Source of the DNA: Taeniopygia guttata
Taxonomy: Eukaryota > Chordata > Aves > Passeriformes > Estrildidae
Length of the DNA: 64,000 bases
NCBI RefSeq assembly: GCF_048771995.1
Contig: NC_133032.1
Span: 25,817,501-25,881,500, forward strand
Direction of reading: 5' to 3'
The notes beneath the pieces are model-generated. The model had not been told where the DNA came from. It worked only from the letters and a program-made list of their open reading frames with translations, and did no database searches. Position 1 is the first letter of the stretch, and each line of letters starts with the position of its first letter. Below are positions 1-14,200 of the stretch, piece after piece. A program made the position numbers and the translations under genes.

Positions 1-3000
1 AGCTCCTGGGAGAAGAGCCCAATTTGTGTGAGTCAAGAGTGGCCACTGTACAGGCAGAGGATTTAGACTTAAGAATCCTACATTCAGAGCATTAAGGGCA
101 ACAGTAGGGCATCGAGAGCCATATTAGCTGTGATATAGCTACAGTTCCATAGGATCATCCCAAATATTTGCTGCAAGTTGTGTTTTTACTCACATTTTGT
201 TTCTTTTTCATGTTTGACAAAAGATGGCACTGCAAATTCTGGAGGGACTGGCCTCAGTCTCCGCTCTGCAGGCTGTTCCTGCACTCAGCAGGGAATTGCC
301 ACACTTATCCATGTCCTTATTTAAAGCTTCACTCGTTCTTCACACTCCTGTACACGAGATGCCAGGGCTTGCAGACAGGTCTAGCAGCAGGACTCGAGCA
401 CTCTGTGAAGGAATACAAACACCAGCTAATTAAATCTATTGTTAAAACAATTTGTTTCTTGCTGGGACCGAGTAATCTGACAGCGTTTAAACAAGACAGG
501 TTCCATTTCTGAGGGCAGACTGCCATCTTCACTCAGGAACTCCTCACCCCAGTCACTTTAGATTCAAAGTGCAGATCAGCAACAGAGAAATAGCAATAAA
601 ATAAAAACCCAAGGCCAAACTCTGAGCTCTTCTCCAGGAGGGGTATTGTTCAGTGGGAAATTCCATGATTTAGCCAAGCAGCAGGAGCTGCTAGAATAAA
701 CAATGGTTGCAAGCAATGAGTTCCTCAGCACACGAATCACAAAGGTCTATTTCCAAGGAACACCTGCCCCCAAGAGGGCACTGTGATATTGTGTATTCCT
801 CCTGGCTTGGGCACTGGGAGATCATAAATAGATAATATAATATATAATTCATAAATATAAATCATACGTCATGGGAGCACCCACAGCCCGCACAGTGGGG
901 CAAAGGAATACCATCCCTCCAGCCACTGCCAGCATGCAAGGGGAACACCTGGCTTCTTCCTTCGATGGATTCACTTCCCTTTTAGGGAAATCCACAAGCA
1001 GGAAAGCAGCAAAAAGCCCTGTTTGCTGGAAAGCAAACAGATCTTGGCTAATGCAAACCTGCTGCTGCTGGTGTGGGCAGGGCTGCACTCACTCCCCACC
1101 CAAAGCACCCATGGCAGCTGGGTGTGATAAGCCCCGGTTTCCTTGGCAGTTTTCCTCCCAGGGTAATGGATAGTTTCTTGCCTGGTTTCTAGGCAGTTTC
1201 AGCTTCAAATACCATAAAGGCCTGTGCAGTGAGATGCTGGATGGAGTAAATAGATGGTGTCTGCTCAGCAAACAGACCTCCAGACCCTTTCAGCTGCCTC
1301 CAGCCTTGCTCCCAAGTGCCTGCCTGTCTCCCTCCCTCTTTGATATGCACACACCAATTGTCTGGTCCAAGATCACTTCCTTCTGCCACTTAAAATGTGC
1401 CTTTGGAATCTGGCCTTGCTATCTTCAAATCTCAGTCTGAACTCTCTCATCACTCTTGACAGGTCTGAAGCTCTCTTCGTGAAGGTTTGCATGTCTAGCC
1501 TGTCCCCTCCTTCAGTCCTCCCCAGCCGGCTCATCCAGGGCTAACCAGACCTGTGGGAGAAGCCACTTCAGGGCTTTGTGGAGTGCCTTCTGGAATGATT
1601 TTACCACATGACTTCACAGCACCTCATGAAATCAGCCGCTGATAACATCCATACCCACTTAAAAGCATTTAAACATCTGCTTCGGAGCTCTAAAATTTTG
1701 CCATCGACTTTCCAACCCTGCGCACCGTAGGCTGCTGTAGCCTAATTATAGACCAAATTCTGCAGGCCCTAACTGGCCACAAATTACTTACAATAGGTGC
1801 CAGACAACTGAATCTCTTTCTAACACATCAGGCTCTACACAGGCAGGAAAGTAAATCAGAATAAGGATGAAAAGGTGTTCACTTGGGATAGTTAAACACA
1901 AAATGCTTACCTAATGTTTTTGTAGATTATCTTTGGATTTAACAGACATAACTTGATGTGGTGAGAAAAACTGGGAGTTGAGAAGCTTTCCTCTTGACCC
2001 TTATTGCCACTCATTTCCACTCCATTTCCACTAACACAAGAGGCCCTTGCTGTGGCTTTTGAAAGCTTTACCTTGCTTAAATCCTCACCTGAAGCCCTCT
2101 CCCTCCTGTTGGAGGGCCAGCCATGAGGGAGCACCGGCTAACTCGGCCTGGGGACAGACAGCAGGCACACAAACACTGATAGGCAGGTCACCAGCTCTGG
2201 AGGCATTTCATCTTTCAGCTACAAAAGAGGTTTTTTGTGGATCCCAAAGCAAGGAGAAGAGCAGGGACACGTTCCTTGCTTTCAGGTAGGTGCAGTCTGG
2301 TTGGAGCAACTGGTTTTAGCCCCAGTTCCCGCCCGTGGCCTTGTCACCCCAGCAGCAGAGGGGACCTCAGAGGCTGCCTGGGCTCCCTCCCGGCCTCGAG
2401 GAGGGGCAGGAGGAGCAGCTTAGAGCTTCTCTTGGCCCAGCAGGCTGTGGCTGCTGCACAGCCCTTCCCTGTGGAGGCTCTCCCTGGGAAGCGCTCAGGA
2501 ATCAGCCACTTGCAGGCCAAGCCAAGCATCTGCAGCGTGGGCCAAGAGAGGAGCAGCTTCCAGCTTTGGGAAGGGAGGCGGTGGGAAGGAGCCCTCTGAG
2601 CAGGGACACAGGGACATCAACACCTCCAGCCAGGAAAAGGTGTGCTGAGCTCCGAGGCTGAGCACCCCATCTGCTCCCCTCTCTCCGCAGCCATGCCTAC
2701 CCCTCTCAGCAGGCATTCCAGCACTGAAAAGGAAAGCTTGCTTCCCCTGCAGCTGCTTTTCCTGTGCTCTGACAAGCCAGGCATGACTTTCCACTTACTG
2801 CAAGGATGGAGGCATATGATCTCACTTTGCTTCCTCTTTCCGTAAGAATTTTGGTACAAAGCCTCTCAGAACTGCAAGGAGAGTCTTCCTGCTCCTCCAG
2901 CAATTCACTTGTCACTGCCTGCTTAGCCTCTTTTGTCTCCATCTCCACTCGAGTTTTTTTGTCTTCAGGTCTGAGACTCCTGGCAGGTGGGGCCTGATGA

Positions 3001-4879
3001 TGCCAGCTGCAAAATCCTCTTTGCAGAGCAGCCCATTAGCCTTTCTATCTGTCTTCTCCTCTGGCACCTACTGAGGCACTCACAAGCTGTTCCAAGAGGT
3101 GGTAGCATGGCCTAGTGCCATGAATCTGTCCCCTCTGATGGCTTACAAACCCATTTAATTTCCCTCACACAGTTTAAATTCTAATTTTCTTGAAGAGATG
3201 TTTCTGGCAAGTGAGTGCTGGCCTCAGGTTTCTCTTCAGTGTCTGAACAACACTGGTTAATCAAGTGGATATCCACTGAGTTTGCTGTTTGGTGTTATTG
3301 CTCTCATCCTGCTGAATTTCTGGGAGACTCTGTACAAGTCCCACACACAGTTTCATTAGTTTATTCTGTTTGAAAAGAGGGTAAGGGCAAGCTGTGATGG
3401 CCAACAGCTGTGAGAGTCACAGCCACTTCTGAACACCAGGAATGTGAAGTCCCAAAACTCCTTATCTGCCAAAGGGATAAAACCCCCAACATAGCCTGAG
3501 TATCTGAAACAGACACCAATCCCTGAAACGTGAGAGGGAAGGCAGAAGCAGCAAAACCAGCACATTGCCCAGCACAGCTTTCTGACACCTGTGACTCTGG
3601 TTTCCTCCCCATCTGTGCTGCTGCTGCCAGGGAGGAGCCACAGCACCATGGCCAAATTTAGGGTGCCACTGTGCAGACACACAACATCAAATGTTCAGAC
3701 ACAAGGCTGCACCTTTGACTTCCCAGGTCTGTTTGACACCAGTGCTTAAAATAACCACCCAGACATCTTCATTTTGCAAGAAAGGATCTAGGGCAGTAAC
3801 AGGAATTCAGTTCACAAAGCAGTTTGGATTCAGTATGCTTTTCATGGGATCTGCCCCACTTTTCAGCTGCTCAGCTATCACATCAGTGATCAGTTGCCAC
3901 ACGGGAGGCTTCTTGGCAGTAAAGAGGCAAATAACATCACTATTGAAATGAGAGTATTTGCCAAGTGTCATTTGCCTCACTGCCTGTGCCTTAGCTGATG
4001 AGTTACTGCACCTCAGTTGGCCTCAGTTTGGCCTATTCCCTTTGGTACTCATGCCTAGAGGTTGTAACAGCTCCGTGGGACTAGAGAGGAATTATGTGCA
4101 AAATTCCTTCTGCACCTGCAGCACCCAGATAGATGAAAAATAGTGCTGTGAGCAGCGTGCTTCTTTTCAGACCAGCAGTCTCTGTGAAAGCACAACAAAC
4201 ATATTTTTAAAAGTAATAAAATCAAATACAGGCTAAAACATAGAAAACTTCTGTTAGCCCATTGCTGGCAAGAAGATCTTGGTAACTTCAGCATCTGCTG
4301 GGAAGAACTGGGGTTATCCTTTGTGCTATCTATAATGACTTAGTAAAGCAAAACGTTAACATTGCTTTTATGTCTTGTGCAGAAGTTTGCCCATTCCCAC
4401 ATTCACAGAGTGCCAAGAAATAATATCTGGCCATGGATTTGTCACAAATTGGACACCTAGAAATTCCTTGACAGGTCTTGAACATTGTCAGCTCTTGGGC
4501 AAAATATTTCTGCTTGTATGGAAATAGAGGTATTTAAAGAAATCTCAAGGGCTCTGTGCAAGTGCAGAGGTCATGCTACACATTGTAACTTACAGCCTCA
4601 TGGCATAAGGTATAAAAATATGGTGTGTTATGGCTTCTTGGACATCTGCATTCACAGGAGTTGTATTTTGCTGCACTTGTGCCAGCAGGACCCATGTTAG
4701 CTCAGCAGTGTCCTCTCTCAAGCACAGTCCCTGCCCTGGAGGTGTCTGTCTGTCATCAGATCAATGCAGGCATCTGAGACTCACAACCATGCCCCCAGGG
4801 CTGGGGCAATGGGTTCCCAGCGAGAGGGGAAGTTCCCAAAGCATGCATGATCTAATGGCCCCCTTAGCAGCCTGGCTTG
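1..4879. other. Intergenic, no supported gene
   Basis: Single-copy-looking sequence left of duplication copy A. Short open frames occur on both strands, some in GC-richer stretches near 2.3-2.8 kb, but none shows a recognisable domain or a consistent splice structure. Confidence 0.5.
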
Positions 4880-5152
4880 CCAAATGCATCCCAGCTGGGA
4901 TCTCAGCAATTGCACTGAGGCAGTGCCCCCTCACTGACAGTCAGCAAGAGAGTAGCTCCCCCAAAAGGCACCACACAGGCACCTTATCAGTGAAAAAACA
5001 TCTATGGGTGATGCAGAAAGAAAAAAGTCCTTCCTCTGTTAGAAGTCATGGCTTGTGAGCTCATTTCCAGTCGATTGAAGGTGGCTGTACAGGGTGCATG
5101 AGGCCAGACACCTCCAGCTGCATTTGCTTCCTGGCAAGGCTGACTTACCTGG

Positions 5153-5205
5153 TGGTCCTTCAGGAGCTGATCAGGAAGAGGGATGGTCCTTCAGGAGCTG
5201 ATCAG
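5153..5205. repeat. Short tandem repeat, 31-bp period (copy A)
   Basis: A 22-bp unit, TGGTCCTTCAGGAGCTGATC plus AG, occurs at 5,153-5,174 and again at 5,184-5,205, separated by a 9-bp spacer. It is also present in copy B, so it predates the segmental duplication. Confidence 0.8.
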
Positions 5206-8041
5206 CCCCTTGTCAGAGGGACTAACTCCATGCCAGGCTGATGCACAACCGTGCCACCAGAGTCAGAAACATCCCATAACAAAATCCCTGACAGTGAGCT
5301 CCAATAATTTATACCTCTGCAGACCAGCTCCTCCTGCTCACATGCCACACTTAACAAAAGAGTAATTGCTGCCTGATTTCTGATTGCTCTCATTAACAAG
5401 AGCAATGGAACAAGGGAGTTCTACAAACACAGCTTTGAAGCAAAAAATGCTCTAGAAAGCACAGAAGCTCAGCAATTTTTAATATATGTTGGTAGTGAGT
5501 ACAGTACTAAAGTATATCAGTGTGACCTAAATATTTATACCACAGGCAGCAGTACTTGAGGTGCAGGGATTGAAAGCAAAAGAGATTTTGGGGTGCATTT
5601 TTATACCAAAAAGTGTTGAGCCAGCAGCCAACCAAGCAAAAATTGTTTCTCAGATCTAAAGACAGCACCAAAAGCTGAGCTCAGCTGTCATTCCTCCTCT
5701 TCTGCCTGGCAGTGCCCTGCCAAACCAAACCTTCTCATCCCAGCCTCTTGCTGCCTGCCTTTGGAGCTGTGTGCAGCAGTCCCAGGCCACGCTGCTGGCT
5801 GTGGGGCAGGATCTCAGGGATGCACAGCAGTGATGCCTCCAGCCAAGGCAGCCCACAGAGCTGCAGCCTGGAGCATACAGGAGGGGGAGTGTTTGCTTCG
5901 ATAGCTGCTTCCTCCCTGGGAAGCCAGGCCTTGCTTCCCTGCCTCTTTCAAGCCTTCCCACCCCCAGGATGCACCAGCAGCATCTAACTGCACAAGGCTT
6001 TTTCTGGGTTCCCAGGAGTGTTTGCTGAGACTGAAACTGCCCATTTCAGCCAAGCTTGCAGAAAACTTTCCCAAAGTGACCTGCTCCCTGGAGCACATAA
6101 AGAATTACCAGCAGCACAGGACTCCTCTACATTACTCCTTACCGTTGCAACCTGATTTGTAGCTGTCACTTTGGTTTTTCCACATCACTGTGGACACTCC
6201 CTCTTCTGGTTATGGTATTGTAGGGGCTTCAAAGGGGCTTCCCATAAGTGAGGATTCACCTGTGGATTTTGGGAACGTGCCTGTCATATGACTGCCCGTT
6301 CCTATTTTAAAATACATTCTGAGCATCAGCCAAACCCCTGTAGGTGTCTGCACATGTCCTTCTATTCCCAAGAGCAGCAGTGGTGTTTTCCAGAGATGCT
6401 TTGGTACTAAGTGGGGAAGGGAAACCTAGTCTAAGCACTTCCCTCTCATAAAAATGCCCACATTGGTTCAGTTATGTTTAGCCATCTCAAAGTTCCCAGC
6501 TCCTCTGAAAAGTCCAGCTCAGACCTCTGCTGAGATCACTGTGGTTATGACTCAAGGGCTAAACTTGTCAGGAAATCATGCATATCCAGCAAAATGGGTT
6601 TCTGCATCTGGCCTGCTGATTGCTAGGTGAGATTTTTCTGTCTTTAGTAACATCAGTTTCTGAACAGAGACTTATGGAAATGGCTTCTTGCTGATCCACT
6701 CCAGAAATAAGAAATCTGGGGGCATTTATTTGAAGGCCCAAACATGCCCACTGGTACAGCCTGATGGTATTCCTGGTGGTACGTGCCTGGCAACCACATT
6801 TCCATGGCATGTTGAATTCCCATACTTCCAACTGGCCTGTAGGAATGACATCTGAAGTGGGAGAGTGGTTTGGACCCACAACCTCTGAGCAGATAAACCT
6901 TGACATAGTGACTGCTTTAATTGCTCTTAGTTCAGAGTAAAGCTCCCCTGCAGCACATGCAGGCCAATGTTTGCAGCTTTGAGCCATTTTAATTTCCTCA
7001 GAGTGACTTCAGAATACTGGCAAGATGGACTCACAAGAAAGATTTTCTTTCATCTTCAGCTGATGACCATTCCTCTTTATAACTGACTTGCAAAATGAAA
7101 CATATTCAAAAACTAAAAATAGTGTTTGGGCTGGTGTTTTGGAAGATGGGATTTGTGGTCCTAGGCTTCTTTGTACAGCTGGAGAGCAAATATGGGCTCC
7201 ACAGGGAGAACAGGATACTCGAGCAGCTTAAAATTCCCAGCACAAACCAGAAACAATTGTTTGTGAAAGCCAAGGATGCAGCACCTGGAAGAAGGAGCTG
7301 ACACTGGCCTGAGAGACAGAGTGATGGGAGGGATGCCTTGTTCTGGAGTGGGTGTTCTGGCCCAGCCCAGCTGCCCTCTGCTCAATTTGACTGCCACATT
7401 ATGGCAACTAAAACTGATCAAAACCTTTTACAATCCAAGTTACAGAAAGTCTGTGGAGGATCTCAGGTCTCACTTCTCTGTAAGTCTCCAAAATATCATT
7501 TTGATAAAAACAGATAAAGAGCAATTCCATACTCAAGAAACCAAAAAGCTGTTATTTCTGAAAGATGCATTTAAAGTTCCCCATCCACCCCACAAAAGGT
7601 CAGAATGCCTCCCTAGTAATGGAATAGCTCTGTGCACCATCACCAAAGAAGTCCATATTTATATTTATAGCCAGCCAAGGTGGTTCACAGTTAGTGCCAG
7701 TGGTTCACTCCCTTGTATCACTCTGTGTAGTTTGGATTTTAATGCAACTAATACCCTGCAGAAAGCTGGTATAGGACCCCAAATGGGTCCCTGACCCCAG
7801 AAAGCTGACATTTGAACTTTCATCCACACAGCCCTGTGCTGAGAACTTGAAGAGGCTGAAAGAGTACAATCTCTAAAATATCCAGCCCCAGCAGAGTTGT
7901 CCCCTGTGTGCATGCAGGCATGCCAGGGCCACCCCTGAACAGAGGGGACCCACCAGGTGCCCACGTCACCTCCCAGAAGACCTGTCACACACAACATTCC
8001 ATCCATCACAATGCCCAGGGGGAGTGTGGAAGGAGGGCTTG

Positions 8042-8047
8042 GTTGCC
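8042..8047 (+). promoter_or_regulatory. Possible RFX half-site before TSSK6-like copy A
   Basis: GTTGCC (in GGTTGCCATAG) lies 24 nt before the ATG. It matches half of the X-box bound by RFX factors, which drive many spermatid genes. A six-base match is weak evidence; no TATA box or mapped start supports it. Confidence 0.25.
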
Positions 8048-8061
8048 ATAGACGAAGGTGA

Positions 8062-8979
<918 letters not shown>

Positions 8980-9023
8980 AGGACACAGCCCGTCCTGAAT
9001 ATTCTGGAAGAGCACTTTGGTGC

Positions 9024-9029
9024 AATAAA
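9024..9029 (+). other. Poly(A) signal of TSSK6-like copy A
   Basis: This canonical AATAAA lies about 45 nt after the stop codon of the kinase gene. It implies a very short 3' UTR, as is usual for compact intronless spermatid genes. Confidence 0.7.
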
Positions 9030-10260
9030 TACTGCCCTGAAGAAGCATTTCTGTGGTTTCTTGATTGTTTTGAGGCCCAGGGGTGCCTGTGTGTGGAACT
9101 GATGGAACTTCAGGCACCAGCAAAGCTGTGTGCTCTCAGGAGGTGGTCAGATCCCAAAACAGCAGTGGCAGTCTGGGTTTTGAGACACAGCAGCCATGCA
9201 GAGCTGCCAGAGCAGGGTGGTGAGGTGCTGCAGCACAGCCCATCATGGTGCCTGCTCCCTATAACACCAAAACTCTGGCACAGCCCCCCCAATCCGCTCT
9301 TCCCCACCCTCTGCTGCTGAATGCACAGGGACTATGGGAGGAGAGCTGCTCTCACAGGGGTCTTGGCTTCTCCTCAGCCTTTTCACCACCAGTGCACATG
9401 GCTCTGCTGGAGGAGGTGGAAGCACCTTTTTCAAAGCAAACATTTTGGGTCTATTAAAAGCAGCAGTGTAAGTAGAACAAGATGTGGCAGCAGGGCCAGC
9501 CCAAGGCTGTTCAGCATGCAGGATACAGGGAATTTTGCCATCCCCAGAATGGAGATTTATTTTGTTCTTCTCACAGTTGCAAAATAAAACTTGCAGCAGC
9601 AACGTCTGAAGTAGAGAGAGTAATGGTATACAAAGAGTGTCGTGGCCATCTAGGGCTGTGGAAACAGGCTTGGGAAGGATCAGGAAGGGGATAGAAAAGA
9701 AGGGGAGATGTCATAAGGATGTGGAAAGCAAGGAAGTGGACTTCAGGGTAGTGAAATTTTCAGCAAGGCTCAAATCCTCTTTTTCTCCTCCCAACCACCC
9801 TGTCAGTCTCATCCTAATCCATGCTTCAGGACCTTCAAGTCCTCCCAAGTACCTGTCCCTGTCCTTGTACTGGAGTCACTCAAGCCTTGCTTGCCTCCAG
9901 GTACCTCCCCACAACTTGGGAAGCACAAACCTGGCTCTGCTGCATTGCCTTTCCTTTTGCTCTATCTTAATCTTCTTTCCTTAAAGACAAAGCTAACACA
10001 ATGGGAGTCATTCTAAAATCCAGACCCTATTAATCTCCCCTCAGCACCACATTCTCCTAAACGGTTGCATCTGTTGAGGACACCAGCCGGGACAGATGAC
10101 TAATGTTTTGTAAGGCTGTACCCCCTGGGTGACTGGGGAAAGCAGCCGGGGTTCAAGTGGGGAGAGGTCTGAATGAGCCACAGGAGGCTCATCAGGCTGC
10201 CCGCAGCCCTCACCCTCTGCAGGCAGATGGTGATCTCCCACGGCCAGCACTAACAACCTC

Positions 10261-10393
10261 AGAGCAGTCCCCAGGCTGAAAAATAGTCCATTACCCGTCT
10301 AATTATGCAAATTAAAAATAAAAATCACAATTAAAGACCCCGAGCCAATTCTTATCTAATTTGCACCAGTGGGCTATCAGTTTTGAAGGAGGG
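10261..10393. promoter_or_regulatory. Candidate conserved noncoding element, copy A
   Basis: This AT-rich block contains an octamer ATGCAAAT (10,305-10,312) within TAATTATGCAAATTAA, and several TAAT or ATTA cores, the typical look of a vertebrate homeodomain/POU enhancer. I count one difference from the copy at 47,902-48,034 over about 132 bp. The preceding 150 bp differ at six or more places. Function is inferred from composition and local constraint only. Confidence 0.35.
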
Positions 10394-10632
10394 TAGGAGT
10401 AGTGGCTTTAAGCAGGATGAGGCAGAGGCTCACAGCTCTGCCAGCATCCCTCCCCTCTAGAGGCCTCTGCGTGTGCTCAGCCTGATGCTTCCCTAAGCTT
10501 ATTTCCTCCTCAGGAGGGTAGAAATTTTAACCTTTAATTTTTTTTACCTTCCTGGGAGGTGCAGTTGATGGAAGTGCCCCTTCCCTGACTGTTGGCAGAT
10601 GAGTCCCACTATCCTGGCCACAAAGCACATTG

Positions 10633-10638
10633 CCCTGT
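10633..10638. repeat. LTR target-site duplication, left
   Basis: CCCTGT directly abuts the terminal TG of the LTR and matches the six bases on the other side exactly. Confidence 0.8.
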
Positions 10639-11240
10639 TGTTGCAGTGCCTCCGGTGGTCTGCAGCTAGCCAGGTGTCAGGCGCCCTGGACAACGAGGGC
10701 CACCCCCTATGGCCACCGCGGGCAAGGGGTGTGACCTGTGAGTCCTGCTGCACAGACCTGAGAGCGAGACCCTTCTGAGACGTAGACGAAGACGCGGGAG
10801 TCGTCCTTGAGGGGGTACCAAAATCCAAGTTTATTGGTGGTCAACAACACCCACCTCAACCTGAACAGGGTATGCCCCAAAAGGTAAAGGGATAGAGCTG
10901 GCAAGGGTATATAACAGCGGGTGTTGACATGGGGAGGGAACAACCGTGGGCCAATGGGGAATAACTGGGGAGTGGTGAAGGGGATGACAATCAAGGGAGG
11001 GATCCAATAAGGAGAAAGGGAAGGAGGGGCCCTCGTGGATCAGCCTATCACCCGAGGCTCCGGCTGGAAGGTTCTGGATGGAAGGGAGAGGCCTCAGGGT
11101 GACAGACAGGCCCTGGGGTGGGGTCAGGGGAGAATTGACAGGCGAAAGGGGGAGGAGGAGAAGGAGGGACGGACCATGTAACATAAGGAGGCGGAGAGGG
11201 AGAAACCACAATATGGGGGAACTAAAAGCACACCCCAACA
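10639..11240 (-). mobile_element. Solo LTR of an endogenous retrovirus (602 bp)
   Basis: The element starts TGTTG and ends CAACA, and is flanked on both sides by the 6-bp direct repeat CCCTGT (10,633-10,638 and 11,241-11,246). Read on the minus strand, it has a TATA-like TATATA (10,908-10,913) followed by AATAAA (10,830-10,835), in the right order for U3, R and U5. No internal viral genes are present, so it is a solitary LTR left by recombination between the two LTRs of a provirus. A 6-bp target duplication is typical of alpha- and betaretrovirus-like (class II) elements. It lies 70 bp outside the right edge of duplication copy A and is absent from copy B. Confidence 0.85.
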
Positions 11241-11246
11241 CCCTGT
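11241..11246. repeat. LTR target-site duplication, right
   Basis: CCCTGT directly follows the terminal CA of the LTR. It is the second copy of the insertion-site duplication. Confidence 0.8.
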
Positions 11247-14200
11247 GTTTATGGGACAGCCCTTGGACTTAGAGCATGCATGTGTTGGAGGCATAAAGAG
11301 CCCCACTGGCTTACCAATATCCTGATCAGTCCCACCAGACTCATCCTGCAGTGTGACTCTGTCCTGCCCAGGCTCGAACATACTGGGGAAGTGCAATCTG
11401 GAAATGAAAGGTCCTGTGTCATACCAGCACCAAGTAAATAACTTTCCGTGGGGGACCTGACCACCAAGCAATATGCACAAATAACTATGTGCTATTTAAT
11501 CCTCTCCAAGGTTAAGAAGGTTCAGGGCCTGTATGAGCAGCTGTGTGCTGTGCCAGCACCTGGTTCCTGTTGGCTCACTGCAAGGTGTGAGCATTACCCC
11601 ATCCACAGCCCTCTTGCTGGCTGTCATGGTGCCCTGTGCCACTGACAGGCTCATTGGAAGATCTTTCAGACTTTTAGACACGTGTCTTGAAATCAATTAG
11701 AGGGACTCATAAAAGGACATTCAGCAGAATAGAGTGCTTAGTGTTTTCTTGAGATCATCTTGAAGCAATTTTACTCCATTTAATCTTAAAAGAGCATTAT
11801 AAATTTCAAAGACATGTTCCAGACCTTTAGTATAACTCTACTCCCACTGCTCTTTTGTCTATATTCTGCATCACTTTGCCTGAAATACAGCCTTTATTTC
11901 AGGCAAATGAAAGGAAGGGAGGTAATTCACTGCACGCTGACATTAAAGCTCTCTTTTCAGCTAAGCAAAATTTGCTTTCAAGATTTTAGGCCATGGCTGA
12001 TGTGTCTGATAAGCTTCAGGACTCAGCTACTTGAAAGTCGGCACATTACCAAACTCTGGAGATAAGTACATTCATGAATTGTGGGAAAACACTGCCGGGT
12101 AATCAAGCACCTGACGTATTCCTGCACCAGCTCAGGGCTGGCTCCCCCAGGGCTCTCCATCTCCGCCTGCAGCCAAGCCAGGCTCCCAGTGACCTGCTCC
12201 AGGTACCCCGGGCCCAGGCAGCAGGGGCAGGTCAGGCAGGAGCTGTACCTGCATGACCCGGCCTCCCTGCAGAGGCAAAGCTCCCAACAGGCAATTGAGC
12301 CAGCTCAGCCCTGCTTGAATACATTAACCTTTCCATAATCACAGCCTTCAGTGCCAGCAGCCTTTTCTCCAGTGACCTGGAATCCTCCTGGCTCTGTTCT
12401 AGACCCCGCTACACCAAGTTATGGGTCTCCATGACTTTGTATCGACCCTTCTTCAGCTGAAAATCTCATCCTCTCTTTTCATCATCTCTGCACGTCTCTA
12501 TACTTAGTTGTCTGCCAGAAAAGATATGGAGGGAGAATTTCCCATCTTGAGCCCTTTGGTTATATTAAGCATAATAAAAAAAAAACTAACAAGAGGTTCT
12601 CACCAAAGAACAGGATCCAGGGGTTCTTTGCACACATAACTTTCATTGCAAACAAGAAGCTTTCTATGAATAATAATTTAATTTTCACAGCACCTAGCAA
12701 ACATTAATCCTTGCTCCTGCACCAAGTGGTAAATATTTTTCTCCCTGTGTTACAGTGCACAGGCTAAGGGGCTTACCTCAGGCCAAAGTGATTTCATTTT
12801 ACATTACAGTTCAAAACTTTCCTCTGGCCAGATCATGACTCCGTCTTCAAGCAATAGAAAATTCAACCATACTTGATGGTCTGGAAAGACATATGATCTT
12901 CCTCTCCAAAACTGCTTCCAGATCAACTTCATTTTGTCTCATAAACGAATGAAAGGAAATAGACTGCAAGCACAGATGGGTGGAGCTTTTTTTCCACGTT
13001 CTGAATAAGGGATCCAAATTTCCTAACTGCATTTAACAGCCCTTTTGAAGAGCCAAGGAGGCACTCACAGACAGAATGTAACACAGGCACAGGTGGCTCT
13101 CAACTGGGGCATCTCAGTCCTTGGAGGTTTTCCAGGGCCAACTGGGCAAAGTCCCTGGTCTGATCTCAGCCTTGAACAGCACGTTGGGCTGGAGATCTCC
13201 AGCCTGCCCTCCCACAGGAATTACTCTGGTGCCACAAAGACACAATTTTTTGTGCTACAAGGTGACAACTATTCTTTGTTTTGGAGAGACATGGACTTCT
13301 CCGTGAGTTTGACTGCAAGGGTGATAAATAACTGTATTTTCTAGACCCATTAAAAAGTGGGACAGCAAGCAGTGCCTCCGTCTGCTAATTACATTTTGGA
13401 TATTACTGCTCTTACAGGAGGCAACATGACAGTGTGGCTGTTAGGTATTTGTCTTTGAAGTTAAAGAGCCACACAAGGGCAGGTGGGGTGTCTGTGCTCT
13501 TTCATTCCTTCTCACATTATTATCAGTTACGCTAGCAACCAGCAGATTCCCTGAAAGACATTTGTGTTGTTATTTTTTCCTCTCAGCTGGCAGATGTTCA
13601 TTATATTCAGGTAGCACCTAAATGTCACAGGAACCTATTGGGACAGATCCTGCATACAGTTGTCATTTTTTAAATTGATCATGTCTTCCTCAGAAGACCT
13701 CACTTCATAAATGAGAGGCACCTTGGTCACAGAAGGGAACCTTCTCTTGGACTGTGCAATCTGGTGTCTTCCCAAGGAGCAAAGTGAGACACCACAGGAA
13801 TGTTTGCCTCATGCATTACTGAGAATCACAGAAGCATTTCTGAGCAGCACAGCTCAGAGAGCTTTACAATACAAGGGATTCTTGAGGTGAAAACAGGAAA
13901 AAAATAAAAGGAAACTAATTAAATGCCTCTTAGCAGACCCATTTAACACCAACAATGTGACAAGGTCAATGGCCACAGTGTCAGCAGAGTCACCTGGCCA
14001 GCGACAGGGTCACAGACCTTCTTGTACCCTGACAGGAATGTATTTACAGAGAAGCTGGATCTCACCAGATGGTGAGAGCTCTCAAGTCCCACTAAACTAT
14101 TTCAAACTAAATAGTATCTGAGGGAACTGAGCTCCTCCAGACAAGTCCTTCAGAAATCCCTGACCATTCCTCCTCCATATGGTCACTTTACTTATTCTCC

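Noticed and set aside
5656..5961. Open frames of 90-170 codons shared by both duplication copies (for example at 5,656-5,961, 6,568-6,987, 7,276-7,794 and their partners)
   Set aside because: Sharing is explained by the recent duplication. They lack domains, and copy differences include an in-frame 6-bp loss and many replacement changes, so there is no sign of coding constraint.
12603..12630. Short inverted repeat CAAAGAAC/GTTCTTTG
   Set aside because: An 8-bp stem is expected by chance several times in 64 kb.
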